From Castor canadensis (lineage: Eukaryota; Chordata; Mammalia; Rodentia; Castoridae), in assembly GCF_047511655.1 (NCBI RefSeq), contig NC_133391.1:124194384-124258383 (forward strand): 64,000 nucleotides of DNA. Direction: 5' to 3'. Position numbers and translations under genes: made by a program. Under the pieces are notes generated by a model that did not search any database, was not told where the DNA came from, and saw only the letters and a program-made list of their open reading frames with translations. Within the stretch, counting starts at the first letter, position 1, and each line of letters starts with the position of its first letter. Below are positions 35,933-47,879 of the stretch, one piece after another.

Positions 35933-36925
35933 AATAGGCATATTATCTAGCATTAGCTGATAAGTAAGGATAAGAAGTGTATGGGCAGTTTAATGAGTAC
36001 AAAAGGCCTATTATGTGAATGTAAGGAACAGGCAGTAAAATTTACCTACAGGCTGCAAATTAGAGAATTTTGGAATTAAAAAGGCATTTAAATGAGTAGA
36101 AACTCTTAGAGTTCTGATAAAAGCTATATGAAACATAATTATAGAAACTACTGAAAAAACTTACTCCCCAAAAGCTGATAAATGAGTATTTGTTTTGCAG
36201 CTGATCACTTAGTTGAAATTCTCATGTAAAGGGGTTTCCTAGTTTTGGCAAGAACAAGGAGGAGTACTTTATAACTAGGGAATAAAAGATCAACTTCTTT
36301 AGAGTTTATTTAGTAACAAGCTTTTGTAGCAAAAAATACATTCTCTTTTCCATGAACTACCAATATTGTTTTGCTCAAATTAGCTGAGCCAAATACCTTT
36401 TATTAGTTTGATTTACGGCTTCAGGTATTGTTCTATTATGAACTCTCTCTCTACTCGGGGCCTCTGTACCTCTCCACAGCCCACAGAAATGCAGAGAATT
36501 CTTCTAATTGCCAGCATGTCCTATGATGTTCAGGAGCTTTGTTGCTCTTGCACTCTAGTTTTCTTGGGTGTACACTATGGGAAAAGACTTTAAATCTCGG
36601 TTCTCTGGGGAGTCCAAGCAAACACCACCCACTTAAGCACAACTTCACTAAAGGTTGTGAAAGGTGCTGGGGATATGTCCATTCCCCTTTGCACCTTTCA
36701 ATACTTGTTGGCCCCCTCTGTCTCTTGTCTCATGCAAATAGTTTGGTGGTCACCTTTTGTGACTTGAGCATGCTCCTAAGGTACTGTTCTTCAACCTGTG
36801 GGGCTATCAAGGCAAGTCCTTTCCCCAACAAATTCATTCCTTTCACTAAGAACAATTCAGAGTCAACTACTGAGATAAATTCCCAGGGAGATAAGATTAG
36901 GAAAAATAACTTAAAGCAAAAAGGG

Positions 36926-36976
36926 CTGGAGGTATGGCTCAAGTGGTAGACAAGTGCAAGGCCCCAAGTTCCCCCT
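36926..36976 (+). repeat. tRNA-like SINE head
   Basis: 'gggctggaggtatggctcaagtggtagacaagtgcaagg' is the local SINE head, truncated on its 3' side. Confidence 0.7.
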
Positions 36977-37509
36977 AAAATGTTATCTTATAATGAAGCC
37001 TGATTAGGTGGGTTAAAAAGTGGGTTTAACAATCTTTCTTTCTTTTTAAAAAATATCTTCAGTATTAAAATTTCACTGGATAGTCAGACAACTCATTACT
37101 TATACACTGTGCTAACTCCAGAGGAAGGCTTTAAAAGTTCTTCAAGCCAAGCAGTTGTTCTCAAAACTCCCATTTCTAGCAGAAAAATGGATTTTTAACA
37201 GAAGATAGGGCACAGTACTAAAACAACCACCCCCCACCCCCCACCCATAAAGTTCTAACCCATAGGATTATCTTAGGAGGAATTTTTCAGGACCAAGAAT
37301 AAGAACATATAGATGAGGCTTCTGTGAAGAGGCGCTATGTTGAAATTTGCAGTTTTATTAAAAACAGAAGCAAACCAGGCTGTGTATGTATTAAATTTTT
37401 TTTTTTTAAAAGGCAAAGCATTTCTTCTAAAATGTTACTCTTGGTAAGCACTGCAAAGAATCTTAATTTTTGAGATTCTAACTGAAAAGTATCTTAAATG
37501 ATATTTGCT

Positions 37510-37657
37510 TGGGAGTATAACTTGGAATGACATTTGGGGAGGGCTATTTGAAAATATTTAGGAGAAGTCTAACATGTATACTCACTGACTAAGCAATTCC
37601 AGTTTTAGAAATTTATCTTGAGAAAATGAGCAGTAACATAGATAAAAGTATGTTCTT
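37510..37657 (+). mobile_element. Ancient L1 (L1M) 3' part, left piece
   Basis: 'ctaagcaattccagttttagaaatttatcttgag' is a recognisable L1 3' phrase. The sequence breaks off at an insertion and resumes at 37924. Confidence 0.65.
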
Positions 37658-37923
37658 CAGACTGAGTTGGTGTAGTGTATTCTTGGCTATCAAAATATTC
37701 ATGTAGTTTTGGGATTTTGAGTTGGTGAGTATTCACAATGTGTGGAAAAGCATGACACAGACCACACGATCTCAGTTACCTAAAATGGATTGTTGAGTGT
37801 ACATGCAGGATCTAGGACATTCCATCTGTGCTGCTTGTGGCTACGGATGATTTTGTTCTTTGCTTCGTGTGTTTGTGTCCTGTAATGCACATGTTAACTT
37901 AAAAAAAAAGGGTTATTTAAAAA
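37658..37923 (+). mobile_element. A-tailed insertion of unknown origin with target-site duplication
   Basis: AAAAGTATGTTCTT occurs at 37644-37657 and again at 37924-37937, and the flanking L1M reads on smoothly if the 266 bp between are removed. The insert ends in A-runs (about 37901-37923), as expected for an L1-mobilised copy. It matches none of the local SINE or L1 families. A 5'-truncated copy of some RNA's 3' end, or an unrecognised SINE, would fit. Confidence 0.7.
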
Positions 37924-38420
37924 AAAAGTATGTTCTTTACAGCATTGTTTGTAATATTAAAAAGTGGAAAGAGCCTAAATACACAAGAACGCAGTAAAGA
38001 AAACCTGTGATTAATCATATAATGGAATATTATATAATACAAAATATTAAAGTCATAACATAAAATTACCTGTGACAAGCAGAAGTAGCTATTATATACT
38101 GCTGAGGGGAAAAACAAATATTGGGGTACTATTTCTCCCCAAAATACACATGTGCATAGACATGTAGAAGGGTATAAATTAATAATATAGACATATACTT
38201 TCATATGTTGTATTAATGTATACATTAATATGTACAAATTAAGTATTTGAGTTTGAGATCACAGGTGATTTTTATGTATTCTTTAAAAGGGGTCTTTTAG
38301 TCTGATTTTTCAATAGGGAACAGCTTTTACTTATGTTATGATCATTAAAATATTTACTTGAGGCAACCATGCGATGTTAGGGTTTTTCAAATTTTTATAA
38401 TAGTGTATGTATAATGGAGG
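37924..38420 (+). mobile_element. Ancient L1 (L1M) 3' part, right piece
   Basis: 'acagcattgtttgtaatattaaaaagtggaaagagcctaaata', 'taatggaatattatataatac' and a 3' UTR-like stretch ending 'gggtttttcaaatttttataatagtgtatg' continue the left piece. Confidence 0.65.
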
Positions 38421-38430
38421 AAAATGATGG

Positions 38431-38515
38431 AGGGGAAAGAGATGAAGAGAGAGAAGACAGACAGTTGTAGAGGGAATAGAGATGAAGAGAGAGAAGGGAG
38501 ACAGACCATTATAGC
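38431..38515 (+). repeat. Two-copy tandem duplication, 40-bp period
   Basis: GATGAAGAGAGAGAAG occurs at 38441 and again at 38481, with similar flanks (ACAGACAG against GGAGACAG). Confidence 0.8.
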
Positions 38516-40584
38516 ATTTTTTATCATGTACAGGTGTAAAGTTTTAAGACAATCTTAAGAGTCAACAATCTGGAAAGACATTTTCAGTTGAACTGTTTAA
38601 GAACAGCTAATATTCACAAGATTTCAGTTTGCTCTCACAGATTTAATTTTTTGTGGAAGGAGCAGGTGGCTTTCTTTTTTATAGTCTCTCTACTGTCTTA
38701 TTTAGTCATAGTGCTCTCAAAACTTTTTTGAGAGTTAATCAAGCTTTATCTAACCAAACCCAAACTGGCATATGGACTTCATCCACATGGTCATATGAAT
38801 CCTTTGGCTGATGACTCCTGACATGTGTCTAATCTGTTTTATGAAATCAATGCTTGAAGAAACATCCTGCACTGTCTGAGTCTGATGTTGTGGGATTAAG
38901 GAATACAGTGGCAAAGAGATTATTTTACCTGCTAAACTAGAATCTGGTGCCATTGCTACCAATACTACACCAAATACTAATGGTGTGTATCTGACTAACG
39001 GAAGAATCCCAGTAAATCTGACTGAAAAATTTCTATCATGCATTTCTGCTTAGTCTACTAATAACATTTGTTTAAATGTCTTGATAGACGCTGAAATCTG
39101 GGAATAATTATCAAACACCATACATACTGTTTACAATAGAATCATATTTCATTTTTTCTTCTTCCCTCCCACCTTTTTTTTTTTTTTTGCATAAAAAGTA
39201 GAATGCTGCTGAATGGTACCCAAATGTCTGTTGTATACTATGCCAATACAGCAGCTCAGCCAAAAATGCAAATAGAATAGTTTGCCAAGCAAAAGAAAAC
39301 ATAACAAATTGGTAATGGTTTCTATCTTGACAGAAAATGAAAATGATCCCTCAATGTGTGGCCACTCATGCAAACACATAAAAATGTCTTAGAAGCAGTC
39401 ATTTTACCTCAGATAACAGACCCTGACAGTGTAGTACAACACACTGGCTGACTTTTACTTCTTAGAAAAGCGGCAACCATGACCTACAAAACAGTCTGAG
39501 AACCATGTAATTTATGCATAACACACATGCACATGCCATGCACTCATAATATTTGCTATAAGCCATTTTAAATATGAGACTCCTTTCCTAGGTAGAATAT
39601 ACTTTTATGAGAGTATCTAAATCACTATAGACTTAATAAAGTGAAACTGGCTTATTTGTAAACAGAAATGCTGCTGCTGCATATAAGGTTACAAAAACTC
39701 AATTGTCTATAATGCAATAAAAAGGCCTACATAAGAACCCTAAGTATTCTGTATGATTCTGCATAGTGCCTTAAACACTAAAAGTATTATTAGATGCTAG
39801 AGAAAACAAACACCAAAAATACTCTGGAAGTGCACAGAATACACACCTTATTTTCTGTTCAGGAGACTACTATTGAAGGTAGAAATGAACATGCTGATGG
39901 TTCTTTTAACTCTATCTCTCCCTTCTTTACCATATTTTTTTTTCTTCACACGGAGAATTAACCAACATCATTGACTAGTGATTCTTTTTTCTCCCTATTG
40001 GTGAAATTTTTCCACTTGTTTAACTTTCTAATGAGGATGGTAGACAGAATGTGACTGTATGGTCAAATCCCATCAAAAACTAGAAAGATATTGTTAAAAA
40101 CACGTAACTGATATCTGAAGACAATGAGGAATTCAAAATGAGAGAACACTGAACCAAGGGACTAGGAAGAACTTTAGGAAGAAAAAGGTCTTGCCAAGTA
40201 GAAAGTAAATTTGAGTCCTATGGGTTATGAGTTTCAAATGAAACTTCTGGGGTTTAAATTTGTTGGTGACTTTCCTGTTCAATAAAAAAGGGCTTAAATG
40301 GCTTATAAAAAGGTTAAAAAAACTTATTGGGCATCAAACTGCTCTTACAAAACACCATCTTGATGAGTTAAGTGTAAATGAATCAGAAACACATGGGTCA
40401 TATTTCCTTAAAAAGTGCATATGGATTAAAAAATAAGGGGAAGAGGACTTGGCAAAACATTTTTTGTGTGGTGGCTGATCCCAAAACATTTGAAAGATAT
40501 TTTGAGACATTCAAAGAATCCAAAATAAAACTAAACCTGTCCAGTAATATAAAAACAGAAAGTTCTTCTATGCAGTACATTTAT

Positions 40585-40725
40585 CTCTATGGGTCAATCA
40601 ATACTTATTGAGCCTCTGCCTTTGGCACAGAACTATGGGAGGAACCAGCTTCTGCCTTCAAGTAACTTTGAACTTAAGTATAAACAAATATATAAGTAAT
40701 AGAAACCTGTCACAAGAGATTATGG
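40585..40725 (-). repeat. L2-type tail, reverse orientation
   Basis: 'tcaatcaatacttattgagcctctgcctttggcac', 'ccagcttctgccttcaagtaact' and 'ataaacaaatatataagtaat' follow the reverse order of an L2 3' end. Confidence 0.5.
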
Positions 40726-41807
40726 ATTTTATAAAAACTGGCATCATAACCTAGATCATACGGAAATTATAAATTAATCAAGAAGAATGTGCTTTTAGGG
40801 TGCTTGGATAGGTAGGCTTCATTCCATTCAAGTCATCACCCCCTCAGTCTTTCTGGTTAAGGTTATAAACAGTTGCAGAGTCTTACTTGTTTAAATGTTT
40901 TCTTAATAAGTGTTCTTATGCCTTTTTAAATGTGTGTCCCTGCCCTCCTTCCTCCACCCTCTAGATTTGTGAGTACTCAACAAATCTTGCTGACTGGTTT
41001 TCTGGAGGATGGGAATGCTGAACAGTTTTGAAATGGGGGAGATGCTGCTTGGCAGGGAGTGCGAGGCCATGATTCTGGGTTAGGGTAATGGCACATGGGA
41101 TGGCTCAGAGGCTCCAGGGGGTGAGTCATGTGTGGGGGTTGTTGCATTGGCTCATCTGCCTCACTGTGTCTGAGCCAGAGTGTTGTGGGAGGTGGAGGCA
41201 GTTAGGTGTGGGGAGGCCTAATATACTGCATATGAAGTCAGCTTGGGGACAAAGGGTGTGATAAGGGAGAACACGGTTCTTATTCTTATTTTTTTTGTCA
41301 GCATAGGATAAAGTTCTAAGCACAGGACACATACATATCATTAATTTATTTCTTATCAGTGTCTTTAAAAGCTGAAAAATATCCAAAGATAAAATGAAAT
41401 CAACTTTGTGCATGTTGCTAGGAACCTGTAGGTCATAAATGTGAAGAGGAAGTTAGCAGGAAACAGTTTGTGGGAAAGCGTAAAACAATATTGATTTATT
41501 GTCTTTGAAGGTTGTTTCCTATGAGTCTTATCTTTTTCACAATTTTAGAAGTTATGTAGGTCAAGGATAGTGTCAAATATTTCTTGTGCATTTTCCACTG
41601 GCTAGCACAATGCTGGCATTTATTGGGTGCTTGTGTTCATTTATTATTGCTTTATACTGAATTGAAATGAAGGAAAAGCATGCTGAGGCTCTGTAATGAT
41701 GACAGCAAGATTTGAAAAAGAAAGAATGATGTAGTAGAAAGATCCCCAAAGTTCTCTATTCTGAGCCTGTTTGTTCATAGTTAATACAAATAAATCAAAG
41801 CCCTTAC

Positions 41808-41911
41808 CATCCTTCATCATCTTCTACTTCTGTTTCAGAAACGTCATTCTCAGGAGTTTCAGCAATTGCTTGAGTGAGTTTAGATTTAAACTGGTTCAGC
41901 AGTGCAAGGGT
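41808..41911 (-). CDS. CWC27: CWC27 penultimate coding exon
   Basis: The exon is 104 nt: 34 whole codons plus the first two bases of a Trp codon. The peptide opens TLALLNQFKSKLTQAIAE and ends with an acidic run TEVEDDEG. I recognise it as the region just before the CWC27 C-terminal tail. It starts in phase 0 after TTATTTCAG (acceptor at 41912-41913) and ends at GGATG|GTAAG (donor at 41807-41806). The phase matches both neighbours. Nothing is broken. The segment lies outside the cyclophilin domain; leucine-rich helical sequence followed by an acidic stretch suggests a helix and then a flexible linker. Because 104 is not a multiple of three, skipping this exon would shift the frame of the last exon. 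Confidence 0.96.
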
Positions 41912-42369
41912 CTGAAATAACAATTAGACTGGTAAGTTTTCTGATAAAGATAAATATAATTTTAAAGCAAGCACTGGAATTTGGTAGAAAATAAATGATC
42001 CACTTGTATGTAAAACACTTAGATAATTGTTTGATTTTTTTGAGGGAAAAATAACAAAACTGTCTTCAAGCTACAACAGTTTTATTAATAAATCTTGACA
42101 TTGCCCTGTTGGGCTCTGCACTGACATTTCCCCTTAGAGAGAGTTCATTTTCTGATTCTGGGACTGTAAGTTTGTTTATTAATAGTTAAGTTTTCAATGG
42201 CAATTTACTAAGGCATGTGGAATAAAAAAACAAAACACTAAAAATCAATAACATTCCTAATTCTTACAAATTTCCAAAATGTAAAAATATCAGTATTGGA
42301 AAAGTGAAATGGATGACCCATTAGCTGCTGGAAGATGGGTTAATGGAAATAATAGAAAGCTGTTGACAT

Positions 42370-42565
42370 GCATCAGAAACCTTAAGATGATCATTCCCTC
42401 TAATTCAGTAGTTCTAATCCTGGGAATACATTCTAGAAAAATAATCTGGAAGCACAGAAAATGGTTTATGTAGCAATATTCAAATAAATGGAAAAACAGA
42501 AACACGTTAAATGTCTATCCAATTTGGTAAACAGCAATAAAATACACTATTGTACTGTTCTTAAA
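42370..42565 (+). mobile_element. Ancient L1 (L1M/HAL1-like) 3' fragment
   Basis: 'cagtagttctaatcctgggaatacattctag', 'atggtttatgtagcaatattc' and 'aaacacgttaaatgtctatcc' follow old L1 3' order. Confidence 0.5.
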
Positions 42566-42597
42566 GGAACATTGCTTTGAGTTCTTATTTGGCTCCC

Positions 42598-42790
42598 ATG
42601 CCCCTTTTTTGGGCCTTCTGTGTGTTATGCAAGTACTGCATCTCCACACTTGGTTTTTTTGAGACAGGTCTTGCTATGTAGCTCAGATTGGCTTTGAACT
42701 TGCTATGTAGCCCGAGCTAGCTGAACTCATGATCCTCCTGCCCCCACCTTCCACATGCTGAGATTAAAGGTATGTGGCAGGCTCCCATGT
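42598..42790 (-). repeat. B1-like SINE
   Basis: 'gagacaggtcttgctatgtagctcagattggctttgaactt' and 'gctgagattaaaggtatg' in reverse. The phrase 'tgctatgtagc' occurs twice, suggesting a small internal duplication. Confidence 0.7.
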
Positions 42791-43717
42791 TGTTTGTGGG
42801 CAAGAAGTAACAAATGACCAAATTATTCCAGAATTTGAGTGGAGAACATGAGCTAGAAAAATTTTTTTTGTCTTCTTCTTTATTCTATAGTTTTAAAGAG
42901 TGCTTCCTTGTGAAGTGGGATACAGTACTACCTACCTAAAAGATCAAGGGCCTATCAATGATTTTGGTATGTTGAATTCAATGCTAAAATCCTCACACTT
43001 CATAAAGAAGGATGTGTGGCTGATACTCCTACATATGAATAACAATATATAATAAGGAGTCACAATAAATTCTTAGGCTCCAGAATTTATTTAGAGATTA
43101 CAGTTTATGAAAAAACTAAATAGGATTTCATAGTCTAGAAATCTGAGCTCAATAAATAAGGAGTGTCAAGATATCTGCAAGAAACAAGGCAGTTTTTGCT
43201 ACAAAATGATAGTGAAAAGTACATTTCTGCAAAATTTATGTTCACATAAAATAGCAGCTAAAAATACAAACATTACCATTCTGCTGAATGAGATGAATTT
43301 GGATAAAATTTATAAATTCCAACAGAATATTATCATAGGCATCTGAAGCCTGCCTAGTATGTTAGGACTTGGATATTTTATCTGTTTCTAAAGAAAATAT
43401 TATATAACTAAGCCTTTAAATAATGCTAACAGATAAAACATTTATTTTTAAATCTCATTCATTTAAAAGAAACCTCAAACTTTTACTAACTTTTATTGTT
43501 TATAATAAGAACAAAGGTTTATTGTAGAAATACTGGAAAATTGAAGAAAAACAAAAATAATTACCTCAAAACTTAGAACTGTTGCTAACATTTTAAATAT
43601 TCTTCAAGGCTTTATGTGAATGTGTTTATGGAAGTATTTATTGTCTATATTCTATAAACCTAGCTATCTATTATCAATTATATGACTACCTTAAAAGCCC
43701 TATCAATTTTTATCAAG

Positions 43718-43759
43718 TGAGATCATGTTACTTCTGTCAGTGGTTTTCCCACTGCCCTT
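43718..43759 (+). repeat. Local duplicate, copy A (42 bp)
   Basis: 41 of 42 bases are identical to 44371-44412. Its flanks do not match those of copy B. Confidence 0.85.
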
Positions 43760-44214
43760 AGTGATTTTTCTACACTTGGAAATGTCTTTCTGAGGACATA
43801 AAGAACAATGAAAACAAATAACACATCTTAGTGAAATGAAATTGTAAAAATTTCTAGAAAATTACCTAGACCTGTGGCAAAACAGTGTGTTTTTAAACCA
43901 ATTAACATCCTATTGGCATTTGCTCAGAACTAAAAAAAAGAAAAAAAAAATACTCTTGGTCTTTTTTTTGTTTTTTTTAGCTTTTCATGTATTGAAGATC
44001 AGATTTTGTCTAGCTGCATTCTAAAGCAAAAGAAGACCCCAGGCAAAAAAGAACACATCACAAAAATACTGGGGTACATTATAGGATGTACATGGAGGCA
44101 TTTCTGTTTGGCATCTGCTGGGCAATGACTCAGTCTTCTGGCTTTTGCTGAAGGAGTGAATGGCCAACCACTTATGGCATGTCTCTTCAGCATGGTCAGA
44201 GACTTCTCTGCATG

Positions 44215-44432
44215 AAGCAGTTATTCTGAAGGCGCCCAGACTTGGCAGACTGTTCATGCATATCTACACTCAAGAGTCTCCCAGTTGGCCTCTGTGCCTC
44301 CAGTCCTGCCTTGGGTTAAGTCTACTCTTCACACTGCTGCCAGGTTGGAGGGATCTTCTCCCAAAGCAAATGAGATCATGTCACTTCTGTCAGTGGTTTT
44401 CCCACTGCCCTTTAGGGTAGATATAAATCCTT
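44215..44432 (+). repeat. L2 LINE 3' fragment
   Basis: 'cttcacactgctgccaggttgg', 'caaatgagatcatgtcacttctg' and 'gtagatataaatccttaacatgactc' follow L2 order. Confidence 0.55.
44371..44412 (+). repeat. Local duplicate, copy B (42 bp)
   Basis: The partner of 43718-43759, here in a fitting L2 context, so probably the source copy. Confidence 0.85.
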
Positions 44433-44442
44433 AACATGACTC

Positions 44443-44535
44443 AAAAATACCTTGCCTATGCTGGAAATGTAGCTCTATTATACAGCATTTGCCTATCATG
44501 TACAAGGCTCTGGGGTTTGCTCCCAAGCAAAACTT
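44443..44535 (+). repeat. tRNA-like SINE
   Basis: 'tgctggaaatgtagctctattatacagcatttgcctatcatgtac' then 'ggggtttgctccc', diverged. Confidence 0.55.
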
Positions 44536-45058
44536 TTCATTCTTGATTTCTGTTAATTTTCTCATATTATTGTCTAAAGAGTCAGGAATTACTTGCAACA
44601 AACAAGGTTCTATTACAGTAAAAATCAACTAGTGAGCCAAATGCCTTATTTCCAGCTAGTGGACAATTTCAAGCTGAGCTGGCTATCTGGCCTGTGACAT
44701 GCCAGGCTGGAGGAGATCCCTTCATTATTTGCAGTCTCGACTTCTCCATTTCATAATCAGTTCTACTTGAATTTCTGAGGCTATACACGAAGTTCTTGTG
44801 CTTGACCCAGGAGTGCCAGATTGAAACTTGAAAGTTTCAGCCTTTTTCACTTAAATGCCTGGAAAGAGCTCTAGAATTTGGACCCTTATCAGTGGCCAAG
44901 GAAGGTCTTTGGCTCCTCATTCTGTATAAAAATATTTTTTTTCATTTTTAATAGATAGTGTTTCCCCAATACATAATCAAATTAGGCTCTATCTAGCAAC
45001 ACTGGAAGATGACAAAAAAGGCAATGAATTATGTATGGATTTTGGTTTTTGAGGCTAC

Positions 45059-45168
45059 CTGGTCTTCCCGAGAAGTTCCTTTCTTTGCCTGTTGCTTCCT
45101 CAAAGCTTCATACTTTTGCTTTTCTCTTCTGTATTCCGCAACAGCACCATCTGGAGCAGCTTCTTCTT
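45059..45168 (-). CDS. CWC27: CWC27 coding exon, third from the end
   Basis: The exon is 110 nt. It begins with the last two bases of a split codon, then codes for 36 residues: EEAAPDGAVAEYRREKQKYE, followed by a Lys/Gln-rich stretch ending SREDQ. I recognise the CWC27 coiled-coil-like region. Acceptor TTCTTTAG (45169-45170) and donor CCAG|GTAGCC (45058-45057) fit, and the frame joins in phase to the exon at 41911. The product is very highly charged and predicted helical; it lies between the acidic middle of CWC27 and its conserved C-terminus. With the two downstream exons it makes up about residues 349-472 of a roughly 472-residue protein. The cyclophilin domain and other upstream exons must lie beyond position 64000. 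Confidence 0.95.
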
Positions 45169-46440
45169 CTAAAGAACAGTAGAGTGTACCTAAGAGTCAG
45201 CAGTTTAAAGTCTTTGTGGATTTATATTCATGTAAATGCTTATGTCACTAAAAAAGATGCTCAAACTTGGGCTGGTCTCTTTCCATTTTAAAACAAACTC
45301 AAGGTTCCTCAGCTCCATAATTATTTTTTCTACTAGAAAATAACTGGTGTTAATTTATCAACCAATTTTGTAAAAATCTTTATCTATACTGCTGTTTTAA
45401 TTGTTCTTGCCACTTGTTCTTATTTGGCTTGACTGTAAAAACACTTGTTGATCTCACTTTTAAAACAACTAATGTTCTCCTAAAATTCAGTGGTATCATT
45501 TTACATTGTTCCCTGCCCAATAATCTTTCAAATATTGGTTGGTATTCCTATTATCTGCACTTTTGTTCTCCAGTTTTTAACATCAACAAACTTTAACTTG
45601 ATGGTCATAGAAAAAAAATATAACAAATAAGTCAGGACAGATACCAGAAGCAGATAAAAACAATATTTATTAAGTTAGAATTTAGAAAACAAATCTGTGG
45701 ATTTGACCCTGCAATAATTCCATGTGAAGATTAGTTACCATGTGGGATTACAAAATATAGTTTTGCCTAAAAAAACCCCCAAGTTACTAACATTTTACAG
45801 TAATTTACACCTATATATGTTAATGAAAATATGTGACTAAAAACAAAACAAAAAATCCAAACTATCTATCTCTTCTTGTCTTTGGCTATCAAACCAAGAT
45901 GAGCCAGATGTGATCAACAAAGTCAGTCATCTTTCTACTTAAGACTTTTAGTTTGTTATGTGCCCCATTGTTACTTAGTTTGAAGAACACTGTGAATGTG
46001 CAATATATTAATAAATAGACATTTTGTTCAAGAAATTTTCTAGTTAAAAAATGTGTGAAGAAAGAAATAAGTTGCCCTTCTGTGGTTAACTAATGTGATT
46101 TTGATGGAACTTGAAAGAAATAACCAGTTTAAAAAATTTATATAGATACTTTTAAAATACTGTATGTCCAGCTCTACTTTTAAGACTAACAACTGTAAAT
46201 GCTAAAAACTGAATACAATAATGAAAAAGAAAGCATTAAATGCAATATCTGAAGCACCAATGTGTAGTAACCACTAGTGAAGAGAGGATACATTGTATTT
46301 GGGATATTTAAAATAGGTTCTTAAAAATTACTTTCATATTTTTCTTTTGAATTACATCTTTGAATATCTCTCTTCTTATCCTGTAACAGTTGAATTTGCA
46401 TGCCTTAATATGTCTTAGGATCCCTATGAAACAGTTTTTC

Positions 46441-46530
46441 CTTTTTTTTGGCAAAGCTCTGGGAATTGAGCCCAGGGCCTGTGCATGCTAGGCAAGTGCT
46501 CTATCACTGAGCCAAATCCCCAGGCCTAAA
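46441..46530 (-). repeat. tRNA-like SINE
   Basis: T-run, 'ggcaaagctctgggaattgagcccagggcc' and 'gctaggcaagtgctctatcactgagcc'. Confidence 0.8.
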
Positions 46531-46589
46531 GTTTTTCTTTTTCATCTCACTATTCCTTTGTTGCATCCACCTCAAAGTGTTTTCAGTTA

Positions 46590-46950
46590 GTTTCTACTAC
46601 TGTTGACTGCCTCCTACCTTTGCACCTGCTATTTCTTCTTTCAGGAACACTAAAAAATTTCATCTCTCCATTCCCCAATTAAGTTACCTTGCTTAATTCC
46701 TGTTTCAGCTCAGCTGGTACTTAGTACAGGGAACCTTTGCTGATACCAATCGCTAAGTCAGGTTTGTATGTTTCTCCTCCAAGCTTCCAGGGCACCTTTA
46801 AGCACTCATCACACTTTATGGTAATTTCTTATTTACTCTTCTTTCACCCTCAGTGGACATTAAATTCCTTAAGGAAAAGCATAGTTCTCCAGCACTGAGG
46901 ACAGTGGGTGGTAAGTAGCAGCAGCTCAAAAATAGTCAAATAAGTGAATG
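46590..46950 (+). repeat. L2 LINE 3' fragment
   Basis: 'cctacctttgcacctgctatttc', 'caattaagttaccttgcttaattcc', 'acattaaattccttaaggaaaagcat' and 'agcagctcaaaaatagtcaaataagtgaatga' follow L2 3' order well. Confidence 0.7.
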
Positions 46951-47414
46951 ATGTAATAAGGGAACTGGAGAAAGGGAAAATGAAAAGGCAGCAGGCTCTT
47001 TTGGTCCCCAGCTTTACACAGCCATAGCAGTATTTGCCATGCACCTGGAATTTCTTGCTCCACTGCACGTAGGAGTCAATGATAGTTCAAAATGGCAGAA
47101 TTTTGTAAAATTCCAAGGAAAATTCTGATGAGTATCCTTAGAACTGTCTAATGTTTTAATGGTTAAATACAAAACAGAAAAGTTCTTTATAAAGATTTTA
47201 AGCTACAAATGGCTGAAAACCTTTACTTGTCAGAATTTTAAAATAAATAGAAAGGCTGATATTGATGAATCCAGCTAACTCATGTTACAGGTAAGTCAAA
47301 ACAAATTCAGGTGTGCTTGTTTTAATTTAACATGTATATCATTACATATGGCCCCCTTTTTAGCAAGGACCAACCTCTTGATTTCACTTTTCAGGAATGG
47401 GTAGGAAACAGATT

Positions 47415-47535
47415 TTTAATTTTTGAGATAGAGTCTTGTTATGTAGCTGAGGCTGGTCTCAAACTCACAATCCTCCTCCCCCTCAGCCTCCTAAGTGCTA
47501 GGATTACAGTTGTGCACCACCACACTTGGCTTCTG
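47415..47535 (-). repeat. B1-like SINE
   Basis: 'gagatagagtcttgttatgtagctgaggctggtctcaaactcac' and 'gctaggattacagttgtgcaccaccac' in reverse. Confidence 0.8.
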
Positions 47536-47879
47536 AAAATAAGACAAAACAAAATAAAACAAACTTGGTCACAAAGAAACCTTAAGAATCAATTTTAAAA
47601 GGTCAAGGATATTTAATTATATAATAAAGAAAATTCTATAACTATGCTGCTTACAGTATTAAAAATCTTTTTAATAATGCAGTAGTCACCTCATCTTGGA
47701 AACTGGTAATGACAAAACTTAAAAGTAGCTACATAGAGGTATACATTATATATAGTAAAATTCAATTTGGGAATATAATTTAATTAATTTGGTATTATAT
47801 ATAGTATGTAACTTCCAGTGTAATCAAGATATATAATAGCTCTGTAGCCCTAAAAAGTATCTGAATGTCCCTCATAGTC

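Larger units (their letters stand above)
19124..41807 (-). other. CWC27: CWC27 intron before the terminal exon (22.7 kb)
   Basis: The intron is bounded by GGATG|GTAAG (donor at 41807) and CTCCTTAG| (acceptor at 19124), both standard GT/AG. It carries many repeats, listed separately. No further exon in either orientation could be supported. Stretches with nothing nameable include about 19800-21170, 21325-22985 (apart from a CpG cluster), 27725-28790 and 38430-40580. Confidence 0.85.
41912..45058 (-). other. CWC27: CWC27 intron (3.15 kb)
   Basis: The intron runs from donor CCAG|GTAGCC (45058) to acceptor TTATTTCAG (41912). It contains old L1, L2 and SINE fragments, listed separately, and a 42-bp local duplication. 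No further exon was seen. Confidence 0.85.
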
